A stretch of DNA of 64,000 bases from Insulibacter thermoxylanivorax (GTDB lineage Bacteria > Bacillota > Bacilli > Paenibacillales > DA-C8). The notes beneath the pieces were generated by a model. The model was not told the DNA's origin, did not search any database, and saw only the letters and a program-made list of their open reading frames with translations. Each line of letters begins with the position of its first letter. Position 1 is the first letter of the stretch. Where the stretch lies: positions 1 to 64,000 of the forward strand of contig NZ_BMAQ01000021.1 in the NCBI RefSeq assembly GCF_015472005.1, written 5' to 3'. Of the stretch, positions 17,271-27,134 are shown one piece after another. A program made the translations under genes and the position numbers.

Positions 17271-19641
17271 ATGGATACGAAATCTTTGCACACGTTGGAA
17301 TATGATAAGATCATACAGAGACTGCTTGCTCATACCCAAACCAGCTTAAGTCACGATCTAGTCGAGGAACTTAAGCCGCAGCAAGACCTCGGCCGGATCC
17401 TCCATCTGCTGGAAGAGACGGATGAGGCCGTGCATATCGATCGGATTAAGTCTGTGCCGCCCTTCGGAGGCATACGCAATATCCAAGCCTCGCTGACCAG
17501 GGCGCGCATCGGCGGCGTACTCTCCGCATCGGAACTGCTGGAGATCGCGACGACGATCGGCGGCGGCCGGAGGTTGAAGCGGTTTATTATAAATTTGGAC
17601 GATGCAGCGGAGAAGTTTCCGATCATCACCGGTTACGCAGAGCAGATCGAGGATCTGCGCGGGCTTGAGGAGGAAATCATGCGCTGCATAGGCGAGAACG
17701 GCGAAGTGGCGGATGCGGCAAGCCCGGAATTGGCAAGCATCCGCAGCAGCATCCGCACGCTGGAAGCCCGCGTTCGCGAGAAGCTGGATCAGATGGTGAA
17801 GAACCCATCGATCCAGAAGAAGCTGCAGGACCCGATCGTCACGATCCGGGGCGACCGCTTCGTCATCCCGGTGAAGCAGGAATACCGTGCTCACTTTGGC
17901 GGAATCGTCCATGACCAATCCGCCTCCGGAGCGACCTTGTTTATCGAACCGGAGGTCGTCGTGCAGCTGAATAACGAGCTTCGCACTTTGCGGTTCAAGG
18001 AGGAGCGGGAAGTAGAGAAGATCCTGCAGCGGCTCAGCGCTGGGGTGGCCGAGCATACCGAGTCGTTAACCGCGAACACCCAGGCGATTGCCAGACTCGA
18101 CTTCATCTTCGCCAAGGCGCTCTTAGCCCGGGAGATGAAGGCGACGCTGCCGAAGATGAATGAGGAGGGCTATATTCGCTTCCGCAAAGGCCGCCATCCG
18201 CTCATCGATCCGCAGCAAGTGGTGCCCATCGATGTTGAGCTCGGACGCGAATATACGACGATCATCATCACCGGTCCGAACACGGGGGGGGAAGACGGTC
18301 ACGCTGAAGACGATCGGATTGCTTAGCTTAATGGCGGCTTCTGGATTGTTCGTTCCGGCAGAAGAGGGAGCGGAGCTTGCCGCCTTCGATTCGGTCTATG
18401 CGGATATCGGCGATGAGCAGAGCATCGAACAGAACCTCAGTACCTTCTCCAGCCACATGACCAATATCATCAGGATCCTTGAGAGGATGACGGAGAGAAG
18501 CCTGATCCTGCTCGATGAACTTGGTGCCGGTACAGACCCTGCAGAAGGTTCAGCCTTGGCGATCGCGATCCTGGACCATATTCATAAACGCGGTGCGCGT
18601 ACGGTGGCCACAACGCACTACAGCGAGTTGAAGGCCTATGCCTACAACACGCCGGGGATCATGAATGCCAGCATGGAGTTTGACATCAAGACGCTGCGTC
18701 CGACCTACCGCTTGGTGCTGGGCGTGCCCGGCCGAAGCAATGCGCTGGCCATCGCGGAGCGGCTGGGGCTGGACAAGTCGATCATCGAAGCGTCGCGGGT
18801 TCAGATGTCCAGCGAAGAACAGCAGGTGCAGTCGATGATCGCTTCCCTTGAGGAGAACCGCCTGACAGCAGAGGCGGAGCGTCTTGAGGCGGAGAAACTG
18901 CACCGGCAAGTGAAGCAGTTGCAGCAGCAGTTGGAGGAAGAGCGGCGGAAGTTCGCGCAGCAGCGCGACCGGCTGCTGGCAAGAGCGGAGAAGGAAGCGG
19001 CCGAAGCGGTGCACAAAGCCCGCCAAGAAGCGGAGGAGATCATCGCCGAGCTGCGCCGCATGGCGATGGAAGAGCGGGCATCTTTGAAGGAGCACAAATT
19101 CATCGCCGCGAAGAAACGCTTAGAAGAAGCGATGCCGAACCTGCAGCCGGCTGTACGGGATCAGGCTGCGAACAGGGAACGTGCGAAGGAGAAGATCGAG
19201 CCAGGTGATGAAGTGATGGTAACCACTGTCGGACAGAAGGGCCATGTGATCGAAGCGGCCGGTAACGATGAATTCCTGGTTCAGATCGGCATCCTGAAGA
19301 TGAAGGTGAGCGCGCGCGATCTAGAGCGCATCCGTCCGCAGAAGAGCCAGCAGACCTTGCAGGCAGGTGCGAACGTGAAGCGGGCACGGAATGCACCTGT
19401 GCGCACAGAGCTTGACCTTCGAGGCAGCACGCTGGATGAGGCGTTGATCGAGGTGGACCGCTTCCTGGATGAAGCGCTGATTAACAATCTCGGCCAGGTG
19501 TCTATCATTCACGGCAAAGGTACCGGTGTACTTCGCAGCGGGATCCATGAATTCCTTCGAAAACACAGGCATGTGAAGTCCTTCCGGCTGGGGGAATACG
19601 GTGAAGGCGGAAGCGGCATCACGATTGCTGAATTGAAGTAA
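17271..19641 (+). pseudogene. mutS2: MutS2 endonuclease, frameshifted in the Walker A motif
   Basis: Two overlapping frames together encode a complete MutS2 of about 790 residues: N-terminal core/lever domains, ATPase, coiled coil, KOW-like segment and C-terminal Smr domain (ELDLRGSTLDEAL and IIHGKGTGVLR). The break is in a run of eight G at 18284-18291, inside GPNTGGKT; seven G would restore one frame. The first frame stops shortly after. MutS2 acts in recombination suppression and ribosome-collision rescue. The ATG at 17271 matches the family N-terminus. It may be a real mutation, slippage, or a homopolymer sequencing error. Confidence 0.9.
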
Positions 19642-19653
19642 GGGGGAGGACCT

Positions 19654-20073
19654 ATGTGGGAACACCTGGATGAATGGCTGCAGAACCCATTCATCTCCAC
19701 CGCTGCTTATTTCTCCGTAGCGGTGCTGCTCTTGATCATCTTCTTAGCGATCTTCGAAATGGTGACCAAGTATAAGGATTGGCATGAGATCAAGCGCGGC
19801 AACGTCGCCGTCGCTATGGCAACGGGCGGGAAGATCTTCGGGATCTGCAATATCTTCCGCTTCATCATCCCGAATTTTGAATCCTTGTACGATGCAATCA
19901 TCTGGTGCAGCTATGGATATGCCCTGTTGTTGGTTGCTTACTATGCCTTTGAATTCCTGACACCGGTGTTCAAGATCGACGATGAGCTTCGCAGCGACAA
20001 CCGAGCGGTGGGGCTTCTGTCGATGATTGTATCGGTATCATTATCGTATGTGATAGGAGCTAGTATCACATGA
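19654..20073 (+). CDS. DUF350 family membrane protein
   Basis: A 139-residue protein with four hydrophobic segments and the DUF350-type stretch RGNVAVAMATGGKIFGICNIFRF. It begins 12 bp after mutS2, so it is probably co-transcribed with it. Its stop overlaps the start of a 27-residue reading frame. Function is unknown. Confidence 0.8.
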   Translation: MWEHLDEWLQNPFISTAAYFSVAVLLLIIFLAIFEMVTKYKDWHEIKRGNVAVAMATGGKIFGICNIFRFIIPNFESLYDAIIWCSYGYALLLVAYYAFEFLTPVFKIDDELRSDNRAVGLLSMIVSVSLSYVIGASIT

Positions 20074-20153
20074 GGCTATTATGGATCGTTTTGTTGATCT
20101 TAGCGGTGCTATTCTTCGCGGGGGGGATCATCTTCCTGATCTTGTACGGATGA
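20070..20153 (+). CDS. Tiny membrane peptide, translationally coupled
   Basis: A 27-residue reading frame, MRLLWIVLLILAVLFF then AGGIIFLILYG. It is a single hydrophobic helix with almost no soluble part. Its ATG overlaps the stop of the DUF350 gene (ATGA), and AGGAG lies about 10 nt upstream within that gene, the usual arrangement for translational coupling. No family is recognised. Confidence 0.6.
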   Translation: MRLLWIVLLILAVLFFAGGIIFLILYG

Positions 20154-20237
20154 CCTGCAGATGATCCGCGAAGATCATCCAGGCATGATGTATTCAGTTT
20201 TAGGCAGTTATAAGGAAAGGATTTTGGGGAAGGTTAA

Positions 20238-20274
20238 CCTAAGATTGTGATTCATACAACCTCCCAATCTTAGG
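20238..20274 (+). promoter_or_regulatory. Hairpin overlapping the MFS ribosome-binding site
   Basis: CCTAAGATTG (20238-20247) and CAATCTTAGG (20265-20274) form a perfect 10-bp stem. The right arm ends in the AGG of the AGGTGA sequence just before the ATG at 20282. Folding would hide the ribosome-binding site. No T-run follows. Confidence 0.55.
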
Positions 20275-20281
20275 TGAGCAT

Positions 20282-21577
20282 ATGCAGCATACGAAGCACA
20301 AGCGTTTCTCTGTTCCCGTATATCAGGCAGGCTTCCCGGGGAATCCGGGGGATGCGATCCCTTCCCATCCAAATCCAAGGCGTAAGCGGGGAACCGGACA
20401 GCTGGATCGCCAGTCGATCCTGCTTTTAACGGTGCAAGGCCTGTTCGTTGTTGCGAATGCGCTGTCCGGAACCTTCGTGAACGTCTATCTCTGGAAGATG
20501 AGCCGGAATCTGGCCTTGATCGGCTGGTTTGCTCTATGTCATCAAGCTGCGCTGGGGCTGACGTTCTGGCTGGCGGGCAGATGGGTCAAAGAACATAATA
20601 AGATGCACAGCTTGCGGCTGGGTATGTTGGTATCCGCCATTTTTTATTTGCTCGTGTTGTTCCTCGGTCCTAAGGCGCCACACTATGTATACGGGCTGGG
20701 CATCGTGCAGGGGATCGCCGCGGGTCTGTTCTGGCTTGCTTACAATGTCGTCTATTTCGAGATTACGGAACCGCACAACCGCGATCGCTTCAACGGCTGG
20801 GCGGGGCTGCTGGGCGCCGGTGCGGGCATGGCCGCTCCCTGGCTGTCCGGCTATCTGATCAGCAGGATGGCGGAAACGAAGGGGTATATGTTGATCTTCT
20901 CGCTGTCCTTGGGCGTATTCCTGGTGGGCGTCGTCTTCAGTCTCTTCCTGAAGAAACGACGGGTGGACGGATCATATGAATGGCTGCACGGGATCCGCTG
21001 TTTGCGCGAGCCCGGGTCACCCTGGCGCCGCATCGTCCCGGCTCTGGCCATGCAGGGGATGCGGGAAGGGGTGTTCATCTTCGTCATCACGCTGCTCGTC
21101 TTCATCTCTACGGGCAATGAGATGAAGCTGGGCAACTATTCCTTGATCACCTCGGCGGTGTCATTGTTCGCCTTCTATCTTGCGGGCAGATGGCTTCGCC
21201 CCAAACGGCGCATACCTGCCATGCTGCTCGGCGCCATCCTGATTACCTTGGCGATCACACCCTTTTTCTGGGAAGTCAATTACACTACTCTGCTGATCTT
21301 CGGCATCGGCGTCTCCCTCTTCCATCCCCTGTACATCATCCCTATGACCTCCACGGTATTTGACTTTATCGGGCGGGATGAAGAATCGGCTGCTCAGCGC
21401 GTGGAATATGTCGTGCTTCGGGAACTGGCGCTGAATGCGGGACGGATGGCGGGCACGATCCTGTTCATCCTGGTGATCTCTCTCAGCAAAGACCCCCGCG
21501 TGCTGAATCTCTTCCTGCTATTCATCGGCAGTGCGCCGATCGTCTCGTGGTTTTTCATGCGTGCCGTGCTGAAATGA
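20282..21577 (+). CDS. MFS transporter
   Basis: A 431-residue membrane protein with about 11-12 helices, preceded by ~40 hydrophilic residues. FEITEPHNRDRFNGWAGLLGAGAG matches the central region of Bacillota MFS proteins often annotated as YkuC-like. No substrate can be assigned. The ATG at 20282 follows a stem-loop that includes its SD. The coding regions of this gene and ktrB converge. Confidence 0.8.
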   Translation: MQHTKHKRFSVPVYQAGFPGNPGDAIPSHPNPRRKRGTGQLDRQSILLLTVQGLFVVANALSGTFVNVYLWKMSRNLALIGWFALCHQAALGLTFWLAGRWVKEHNKMHSLRLGMLVSAIFYLLVLFLGPKAPHYVYGLGIVQGIAAGLFWLAYNVVYFEITEPHNRDRFNGWAGLLGAGAGMAAPWLSGYLISRMAETKGYMLIFSLSLGVFLVGVVFSLFLKKRRVDGSYEWLHGIRCLREPGSPWRRIVPALAMQGMREGVFIFVITLLVFISTGNEMKLGNYSLITSAVSLFAFYLAGRWLRPKRRIPAMLLGAILITLAITPFFWEVNYTTLLIFGIGVSLFHPLYIIPMTSTVFDFIGRDEESAAQRVEYVVLRELALNAGRMAGTILFILVISLSKDPRVLNLFLLFIGSAPIVSWFFMRAVLK

Positions 21578-21665
21578 TATGTTAGTGCACACACGGCCAT
21601 GCGACCGCATCCGCTGAGCGCTGGGATGAAGCGGTCGAGACTGCGGCCGGCAGCTCTGCAGTTCC

Positions 21666-23027
21666 TCAGCCGATGATGATGTCTTCCTTCGGATAATGGA
21701 AGGCTTCTCTGCGCCGCAACGGCATGAAATGGAAGAGAATCGACAACAAACCGATGCGTCCCAGGAACATCAAGATCATGAGCACTCCTTGACTGATCGG
21801 CAGAAGCCGGCTGGCGAGTCCGCTGGACAGCCCCGTTGTTCCGAAGGCGGAACATACTTCGAAGATCACCTGATGGAGGGAGAAGCGGGAATTCTCGGTG
21901 CTGTCGATGAAGACGATGCTCAGCACCAGCAGCATCGTCGCAGCGGTGAAGACGACGAAGCTCTTGATGATATCCTCCTGCTTGATCGAGCGGCGGAATA
22001 TGCGGACTTCTCGGCGTCCAAGAAGATACGCGCCAAGCGTCAGGATGATCACGATGAAAGTCGTCGTGCGAATCCCTCCGCCGGCGCTGGAGGGGCTTGC
22101 TCCGATGAACATCAGGATCGACATCAGGAAATGCGAAGCCGCGCTCAGCTCGTTCACATCCAGCACGGCAAAGCCTGCACTGCGCGTGGTGACCGAGTGG
22201 AAGAACGCATGGAACCATTTCTCATGCCAAGCCATATCCGCGAAGTACAGGTCCCGTTCGATGAGCCACAAGCTCAGGGCTCCTAAGATGAATAAGAGCA
22301 GATAGGTGAGCGCCGTTAACTTGGTAAACAAAGAGAAGTGAAAATGTTCATGCTTCCCGAAGAGATACTCCCTAACCTCAATGAGCACAGGGAAGCCGAT
22401 CGCCCCGAGGATGATCAAGAGTGCGGTGACGATCTGCACGAAATAATCGTCTGCGAACTGCGTCATCGAGCCTGGGAAGATATCGAAACCGGAGTTCGTG
22501 AAGGATGCAATGCTGTGATAGAATCCTTCATATACCGCGCGGGACCAAGTTGAAACGTATCCAGCCGCGTAGAAATAGACGCTGAAGATCACCGCACCGA
22601 TCAGTTCGATGGCGAAGGCCAAGAAGAACACATGCCGCAGCAGCCGTACGAGCCCGGCCAGCGAACTGCGATTCTGATCGATCATGATCCAGCGGCGATG
22701 GGTCAGCGTGACGCTGCGCCCGAACAGAATCCAGACGAAGGTGCCCAAGGTCATGATGCCGATCCCGCCGATCTGGAAGAGGATGAGCAGGATCAGATTG
22801 CCGATGGGCGTGAAGGTCTCATAGGTGTTGACCACCGTCAATCCGGTGACGCTGACGGCACTCGTCGAAGTGAACAGTGCCTCGAACCAGCTGAGCTCAG
22901 CCGACTCCTTCACGCTGAAAGGCATATATAACAGGACGCTGGCGATCAAGATGACCGCCAAATAGCCCAGGATGATGAACTGGGTCGGTGATAAGCGCTG
23001 GATGAGTCGTTTACGGTGAACGATCAT
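21666..23027 (-). CDS. ktrB: TrkH/KtrB-type potassium channel subunit
   Basis: A 453-residue protein with four pore-repeat units of the SKT superfamily. Selectivity-filter glycines are visible in AVSVTGLTVV, ASFTNSGFDIF, TRSAGFAVLD and AFGTTGLSSG. GASPSSAGGGIRTTT is the intracellular gate region. It should carry Na-coupled K+ uptake together with a cytoplasmic KtrA/KtrC subunit that is not encoded in this window. GGAAG lies before the ATG. Confidence 0.92.
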   Translation of the reverse strand: MIVHRKRLIQRLSPTQFIILGYLAVILIASVLLYMPFSVKESAELSWFEALFTSTSAVSVTGLTVVNTYETFTPIGNLILLILFQIGGIGIMTLGTFVWILFGRSVTLTHRRWIMIDQNRSSLAGLVRLLRHVFFLAFAIELIGAVIFSVYFYAAGYVSTWSRAVYEGFYHSIASFTNSGFDIFPGSMTQFADDYFVQIVTALLIILGAIGFPVLIEVREYLFGKHEHFHFSLFTKLTALTYLLLFILGALSLWLIERDLYFADMAWHEKWFHAFFHSVTTRSAGFAVLDVNELSAASHFLMSILMFIGASPSSAGGGIRTTTFIVIILTLGAYLLGRREVRIFRRSIKQEDIIKSFVVFTAATMLLVLSIVFIDSTENSRFSLHQVIFEVCSAFGTTGLSSGLASRLLPISQGVLMILMFLGRIGLLSILFHFMPLRRREAFHYPKEDIIIG

Positions 23028-23224
23028 GGGGTTTACTTCCTTTCCGCCAAAAACTACGACCTATCATACAATAAATCAACGCCAATATCTAACATGTCGT
23101 TTGTTTGCTCGCAGAATGGTTTTGCATATCTTTACAGCTCCCTTGTCTCCATTGTAAGATGGAAGAATACTGAAGAGTATGCGAAGTTAGGCATCATACA
23201 GTGAACAGGAGGTCTAAAGGCAGG

Positions 23225-23716
23225 ATGGATCAATTTCATACGAATATATTAGAACTGCTGCGGGAAGACTCCCGCCGCTCCCCGGCGGTGATCGCGACGA
23301 TGCTCGGCGCCGAGGAAGAGGCGGTCAAGCAAGCGATTAAGGATCTGGAGGACGATCATGTGATCGTCAAATATTCGGCAGTTGTCAACTGGGACAAAGT
23401 CGATGAGAACAAGGTGACGGCATTGATCGAAGTGCAGATCACTCCGGAACGCGGGCGCGGTTTTGATGCGATCGCCGAGCGAATCTATCTCTATCCGGAA
23501 GTCAAGTCGGTGTATCTGATGTCCGGCGGCTATGATCTTCTCGTCGAAGTAGAGGGCAAATCCCTGATGGAAGTAGCTGCTTTCGTCTCCAATAAACTAT
23601 CGCCGATCGAATCGGTATTGTCGACGAAGACCCATTTTATCCTCAAAAAATACAAACAGGACGGGGTCATCTTCGAGGATCATGAGGATGATCATCGCCT
23701 GATGATCAGTCCGTGA
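23225..23716 (+). CDS. Lrp/AsnC family transcriptional regulator
   Basis: A 163-residue protein with an N-terminal helix-turn-helix (about 5-55, with ILELLREDSRRSPAVIATMLG) and a C-terminal RAM/ACT-like ligand domain containing VYLMSGGYDLLVEVEGKS. ATG 23225 is preceded by AGGAGGT and AAAGGCAGG; GTG 23201 is an alternative. The downstream aminotransferase overlaps or nearly overlaps it, so it probably regulates that gene in response to an amino acid. The ligand is not predictable from sequence. Confidence 0.88.
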   Translation: MDQFHTNILELLREDSRRSPAVIATMLGAEEEAVKQAIKDLEDDHVIVKYSAVVNWDKVDENKVTALIEVQITPERGRGFDAIAERIYLYPEVKSVYLMSGGYDLLVEVEGKSLMEVAAFVSNKLSPIESVLSTKTHFILKKYKQDGVIFEDHEDDHRLMISP

Positions 23717-23733
23717 AGAAGGAAGCGAGAAGG

Positions 23734-24957
23734 ATGAAGGAACAAGAGCAAGTACAAGTACAAGTACAAGTACAAGTGCAAACCTCCAAACCGATGTCCG
23801 ACTATCTGAATCCCATGGTGCGTGCCATCCCGCCGTCGGGAATCCGCCGTTTCTTCGATATGGCCAATGCCAGCAAGGACAAGGATGTCATCACCCTGGG
23901 TGTAGGCGAGCCGGATTTTGTGACGCCTTGGCATGTCCGTGATGCGGCTGTGTATGGATTGGAGAGGGGCAGGACGAGCTATACGGCGAATGCGGGCATG
24001 ATCGAGCTTCGTGAGGCGATCACCGAGTACTTGTATACTCGCTTTCAATTGGAATATGATCCTGAGCATGAGGTCATCGTCACCATCGGCGGCAGCGAAG
24101 CGATCGATCTGGCGCTGCGTGCACTGGTTGGACCGGGGGATGAGGTCTTGATCCCTGAGCCGACCTATCTGCCTTACTCCCCGTTGTCCATGTTAAACGG
24201 CGGCGTTGCCGTGCCTGTGGAGACGAAGCCGGAGCATCAATTCAAGCTGCAGGCGGAGGATCTTATGGCGAAGTTGACGCCGCGCTCGAAGGTGCTCATC
24301 CTCTGTTATCCCAGCAACCCGACGGGCGGGATCATGAGCTATGAGGATTGGCTGCCGATTGCGAAGATCGTCGAAGAGCATGATCTCATCGTCATCTCCG
24401 ATGAGATCTATGCGGAGCTGACCTATGAAGGACGGCATGTCAGCTTTGCTTCGCTGCCTAATATGAAAGAACGCACGATCGTCGTCAGCGGCTTCTCGAA
24501 GGCCTTCGCGATGACAGGATGGCGCATGGGCTATGTCTGCGGTCATCCAGACTTGATCAGCGCTATGCTCAAGATCCACCAGTACACGGTGATGTGCGCA
24601 CCGATTATGGGACAGATCGCTGCCCTGGAGGCGCTGCGCAACGGCATCGAAGAGATGGAGAAGATGGTGGAATCCTATAACCGAAGACGGCGTCTCGTCG
24701 TGGAGGGTTTCCGGCAGATCGGTTTGCCTTGCCACGAGCCGCAGGGGGCTTTTTATGCTTTTCCCGATATTCGGGGGACGGGTTTGACTTCGGAAGAATT
24801 TGCCCAGCGATTGCTGCGTGAGGCCAAAGTTGCGGTCGTGCCGGGGCATGTATTTGGTCTGGGCGGAGAAGGGTTTATTCGCTGTTCCTATGCAACTTCC
24901 GTCAATCAGTTGCTGGAAGCGATTGAGCGGATCGGCTCATTTATTCAGAAAATCTAA
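23734..24957 (+). CDS. Class I/II PLP-dependent aminotransferase
   Basis: A 407-residue aminotransferase of the AspC/PatA group. GVGEPDF near the start, YPSNPTGG, SDEIYAELTYEG and the PLP lysine in SGFSKAFAMTGWRMGY are present. An N-terminal tail of alternating Gln-Val is encoded by five tandem CAAGTA hexamers. The start is ATG 23734 (AGAAGG upstream) or GTG 23713, which would overlap the lrp stop. Co-transcribed with the Lrp gene. The substrate is unproven. Confidence 0.88.
   Translation: MKEQEQVQVQVQVQVQTSKPMSDYLNPMVRAIPPSGIRRFFDMANASKDKDVITLGVGEPDFVTPWHVRDAAVYGLERGRTSYTANAGMIELREAITEYLYTRFQLEYDPEHEVIVTIGGSEAIDLALRALVGPGDEVLIPEPTYLPYSPLSMLNGGVAVPVETKPEHQFKLQAEDLMAKLTPRSKVLILCYPSNPTGGIMSYEDWLPIAKIVEEHDLIVISDEIYAELTYEGRHVSFASLPNMKERTIVVSGFSKAFAMTGWRMGYVCGHPDLISAMLKIHQYTVMCAPIMGQIAALEALRNGIEEMEKMVESYNRRRRLVVEGFRQIGLPCHEPQGAFYAFPDIRGTGLTSEEFAQRLLREAKVAVVPGHVFGLGGEGFIRCSYATSVNQLLEAIERIGSFIQKI
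23749..23778 (+). repeat. Hexanucleotide microsatellite (CAAGTA x5, last unit CAAGTG)
   Basis: Five in-frame copies encode a Gln-Val repeat at the N-terminus of the aminotransferase, before the conserved fold. Copy-number change in steps of 6 bp would keep the frame. Confidence 0.9.
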
Positions 24958-25013
24958 AATGATTCTTGTCGAAAAATAGCGAATTAGACTGCGAATTTTC
25001 GATAATTATATAA

Positions 25014-25043
25014 TTGCTCAGATGTTGAAAATTTTGTTATAAT
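25014..25043 (+). promoter_or_regulatory. Promoter of the Spo0E-like gene
   Basis: TTGCTC (25014-25019) and TATAAT (25038-25043) are spaced 18 bp. The surrounding sequence is AT-rich. Confidence 0.5.
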
Positions 25044-25103
25044 GAGAGTGCGGTATGGTTGACATGCAATGCTGGAATTTCTTTTTACTAAGGGGGGTTG
25101 ATC

Positions 25104-25397
25104 GTGGCGTTAGACTACCGGCAGATGATGCAGTTTCATCAACAACCGATCATTCGCGAACCTGAACACACGTCAAGTTCACCCTACCATATAAGGAAGA
25201 GAATGAATAAAGTGGATATGTTGGAAGAGGAAATTTACATACTTCGTACTCTTATGGAGAAGACAGCCGAGAGCGAACAATCCTTCACATCTGAGATGGT
25301 TGTTCATATCAGCAGTTTGCTGGATAAGAAGATCTATGAATATATGAAGCTGAATCATGGCAGAAGACACAGCTCATATAAGTCTGATTTGGACTAA
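25104..25397 (+). CDS. Spo0E-like aspartyl-phosphate phosphatase
   Basis: A 97-residue protein whose C-terminal half (about residues 35-85) fits the Spo0E family: two helices, LEEEIYILRTLMEKT and VVHISSLLDKKIYEYM, with the SxxxD motif as SSLLD. Such proteins dephosphorylate Spo0A~P and delay sporulation. The N-terminal ~35 residues are extra. GTG 25104 follows AAGGGGGG at good spacing; a shorter product from ATG 25203 would be the usual family length. Monocistronic. Confidence 0.72.
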   Translation: MALDYRQMMQFHQQPIIREPEHTSSSPYHIRKRMNKVDMLEEEIYILRTLMEKTAESEQSFTSEMVVHISSLLDKKIYEYMKLNHGRRHSSYKSDLD

Positions 25398-25674
25398 GCG
25401 TCGTGATCGCCCTTACCCGTTGCCGATTCTCGCAGGATCGGTTCCAGGTCGCAGGTGATGAGGAAGGTTAAGCTTCGATCCGTGATCAATCTCTGCCTCT
25501 ATACTTGAGTTGTCGAAGATCGTCACTTGGGTGTAGGGGCAGTTTTTGTGTGCCTGTTTGTGTGCTTGTGTGAGAATGAGCCGTCTCTTTTCGCCCATCG
25601 TTGTCGATATGTTAAGATAGATAGAGGTCGAAACCGATGATCGAACAAGAGATGAATGATGGTGGTAAGGACGA

Positions 25675-26640
25675 ATGAACGGGACTAGAAAATGGGATAC
25701 GAGTAAGCAGCATACTTTGCGCTATATAGCAGGTCCTGAGGATGAAGATGTGAAACTGCGGACGATCCTGCGCCAGCGGCTTCAAGTATCGCGCAGGCTG
25801 ATGACGAAGTTGAAGTTCATCGAAGGCGGGATTACGGTGAACGGCGCGCGTCTCTATATGGATGCGAAGCTCAAGCCGGGAGATGTTGTGGAATTGAGAC
25901 TTCCAGTGGAAACCTCGGAGACGATCGAGCCGCAGCCGATGGAACTTGATATCCTGTATGAGGATGATTATCTGCTGGCGGTGAATAAGCCGGCGGGGAT
26001 CATCGTTCATCCGACCCTGGGGCATGATCGGGATACGCTGGCCAATGGCGTGATGTATTACTGGCAGCAGCGGGGCGAATCCTACCGCTTCCGCCCGGTG
26101 CATCGCTTGGACGAAGAGACCAGCGGCGTTGTGGTGATCGCTAAGAACGCCTATGTGCATGAGCGGATCTCGCAGCAGCTGCAGGAACATACCGTGCAGA
26201 AGATCTATATCGCCTACGTCCACGGAATCCTGGAGCGATCTTCCGATGTTATCTCTGCACCGATCGACCGCGATCCGGAGAATCCGCATATCCGTATCGT
26301 TACGGAGAGCGGCTATCCAGCGGTGACAGCTTATGAGGTGCTGCGCACCTTTGCGCATGCAAGCCAAGTGCGCCTCTCCTTGAAGACCGGCCGCACTCAT
26401 CAGATCCGCGTGCATATGCGCTGGCTCGGTCATCCGCTGATCGGTGACCGCATGTATGCGCTGCCCGAGTATGATGATGAACCGTACCGCGCTTTGCTGC
26501 CGGGACAAGCTTTGCATGCACAGAAGATCGTCTTGCGTCATCCGATCCATGATGAGGATATCCAGATCGAAGCGCCGCTTCCCGCGGAACTGCTGCGTTT
26601 GCAGTCCATGTTGGAACAGGGAGCTGATTCAGGAAGATGA
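25675..26640 (+). CDS. RluA/RluD family pseudouridine synthase
   Basis: A 321-residue protein with an N-terminal S4-like RNA-binding segment (about 35-75) and the catalytic domain. The signature HRLDEETSGVVV carries the catalytic Asp, with NKPAGIIVHP and KTGRTHQIRVHM as supporting motifs. It isomerises uridine to pseudouridine in rRNA or tRNA; the exact target cannot be told. TAAGGA precedes the ATG. Confidence 0.92.
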   Translation: MNGTRKWDTSKQHTLRYIAGPEDEDVKLRTILRQRLQVSRRLMTKLKFIEGGITVNGARLYMDAKLKPGDVVELRLPVETSETIEPQPMELDILYEDDYLLAVNKPAGIIVHPTLGHDRDTLANGVMYYWQQRGESYRFRPVHRLDEETSGVVVIAKNAYVHERISQQLQEHTVQKIYIAYVHGILERSSDVISAPIDRDPENPHIRIVTESGYPAVTAYEVLRTFAHASQVRLSLKTGRTHQIRVHMRWLGHPLIGDRMYALPEYDDEPYRALLPGQALHAQKIVLRHPIHDEDIQIEAPLPAELLRLQSMLEQGADSGR

Positions 26641-26762
26641 ATCTGCCGAGCTGTATTGATCTAATGTCTGATATGATGTTTATCATGCAAGTCTAACCAC
26701 TCTGCTGGAGCTTCGCAGCGGGAACGGCTGTGAAAATCTTGTTAGGAAGGGAGCAGATCCTG

Positions 26763-27134
26763 ATGAAACTGACCGTATATGCATATTCCGGATGCAGCAC
26801 TTGCCGCAATGCGCTCAAATGGCTGCGCGAACACGGCCATACGATCGAGGAGATTCCCATCAGAGAACAGCCGCCGAGTGCACCGGAATTGAAGGACCTG
26901 ATCGCGAAGAGCGGACTTGAGATCAAGAAATGGTTCAATGTATCCGGCAGTGTGTATCGAGAACTCGGCCTGAAGGATAAACTGCCGGAGATGAAGGATG
27001 AGGAGAAAATCGCGCTTTTGGCTTCCAACGGCATGCTGCTCAAGCGGCCGATCGTCACCGATGGTGAACGTGTCACTGTCGGCTTTAAGGAAGAGGAATT
27101 CCAGCGCGTCTGGGGAAGCGGCTCGTCCTTTTGA
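26763..27134 (+). CDS. YusI-like ArsC/Spx family protein
   Basis: A 123-residue thioredoxin-fold protein of the ArsC/Spx superfamily. The active-site pair is CSTC near residues 11-14. The tail with LKRPIVTDGERVTVGFKE closely resembles B. subtilis YusI, better than Spx itself. Arsenate reduction has not been shown for that group. Start ATG 26763 has AGGAAGGGAG upstream. Monocistronic; no ars genes nearby. Confidence 0.82.
   Translation: MKLTVYAYSGCSTCRNALKWLREHGHTIEEIPIREQPPSAPELKDLIAKSGLEIKKWFNVSGSVYRELGLKDKLPEMKDEEKIALLASNGMLLKRPIVTDGERVTVGFKEEEFQRVWGSGSSF

Noticed and set aside
25398-25674. Possible small RNA or tRNA in the gap before the RluD-like gene
   Set aside because: No cloverleaf, terminator or conserved RNA motif could be drawn; I see nothing definable there.
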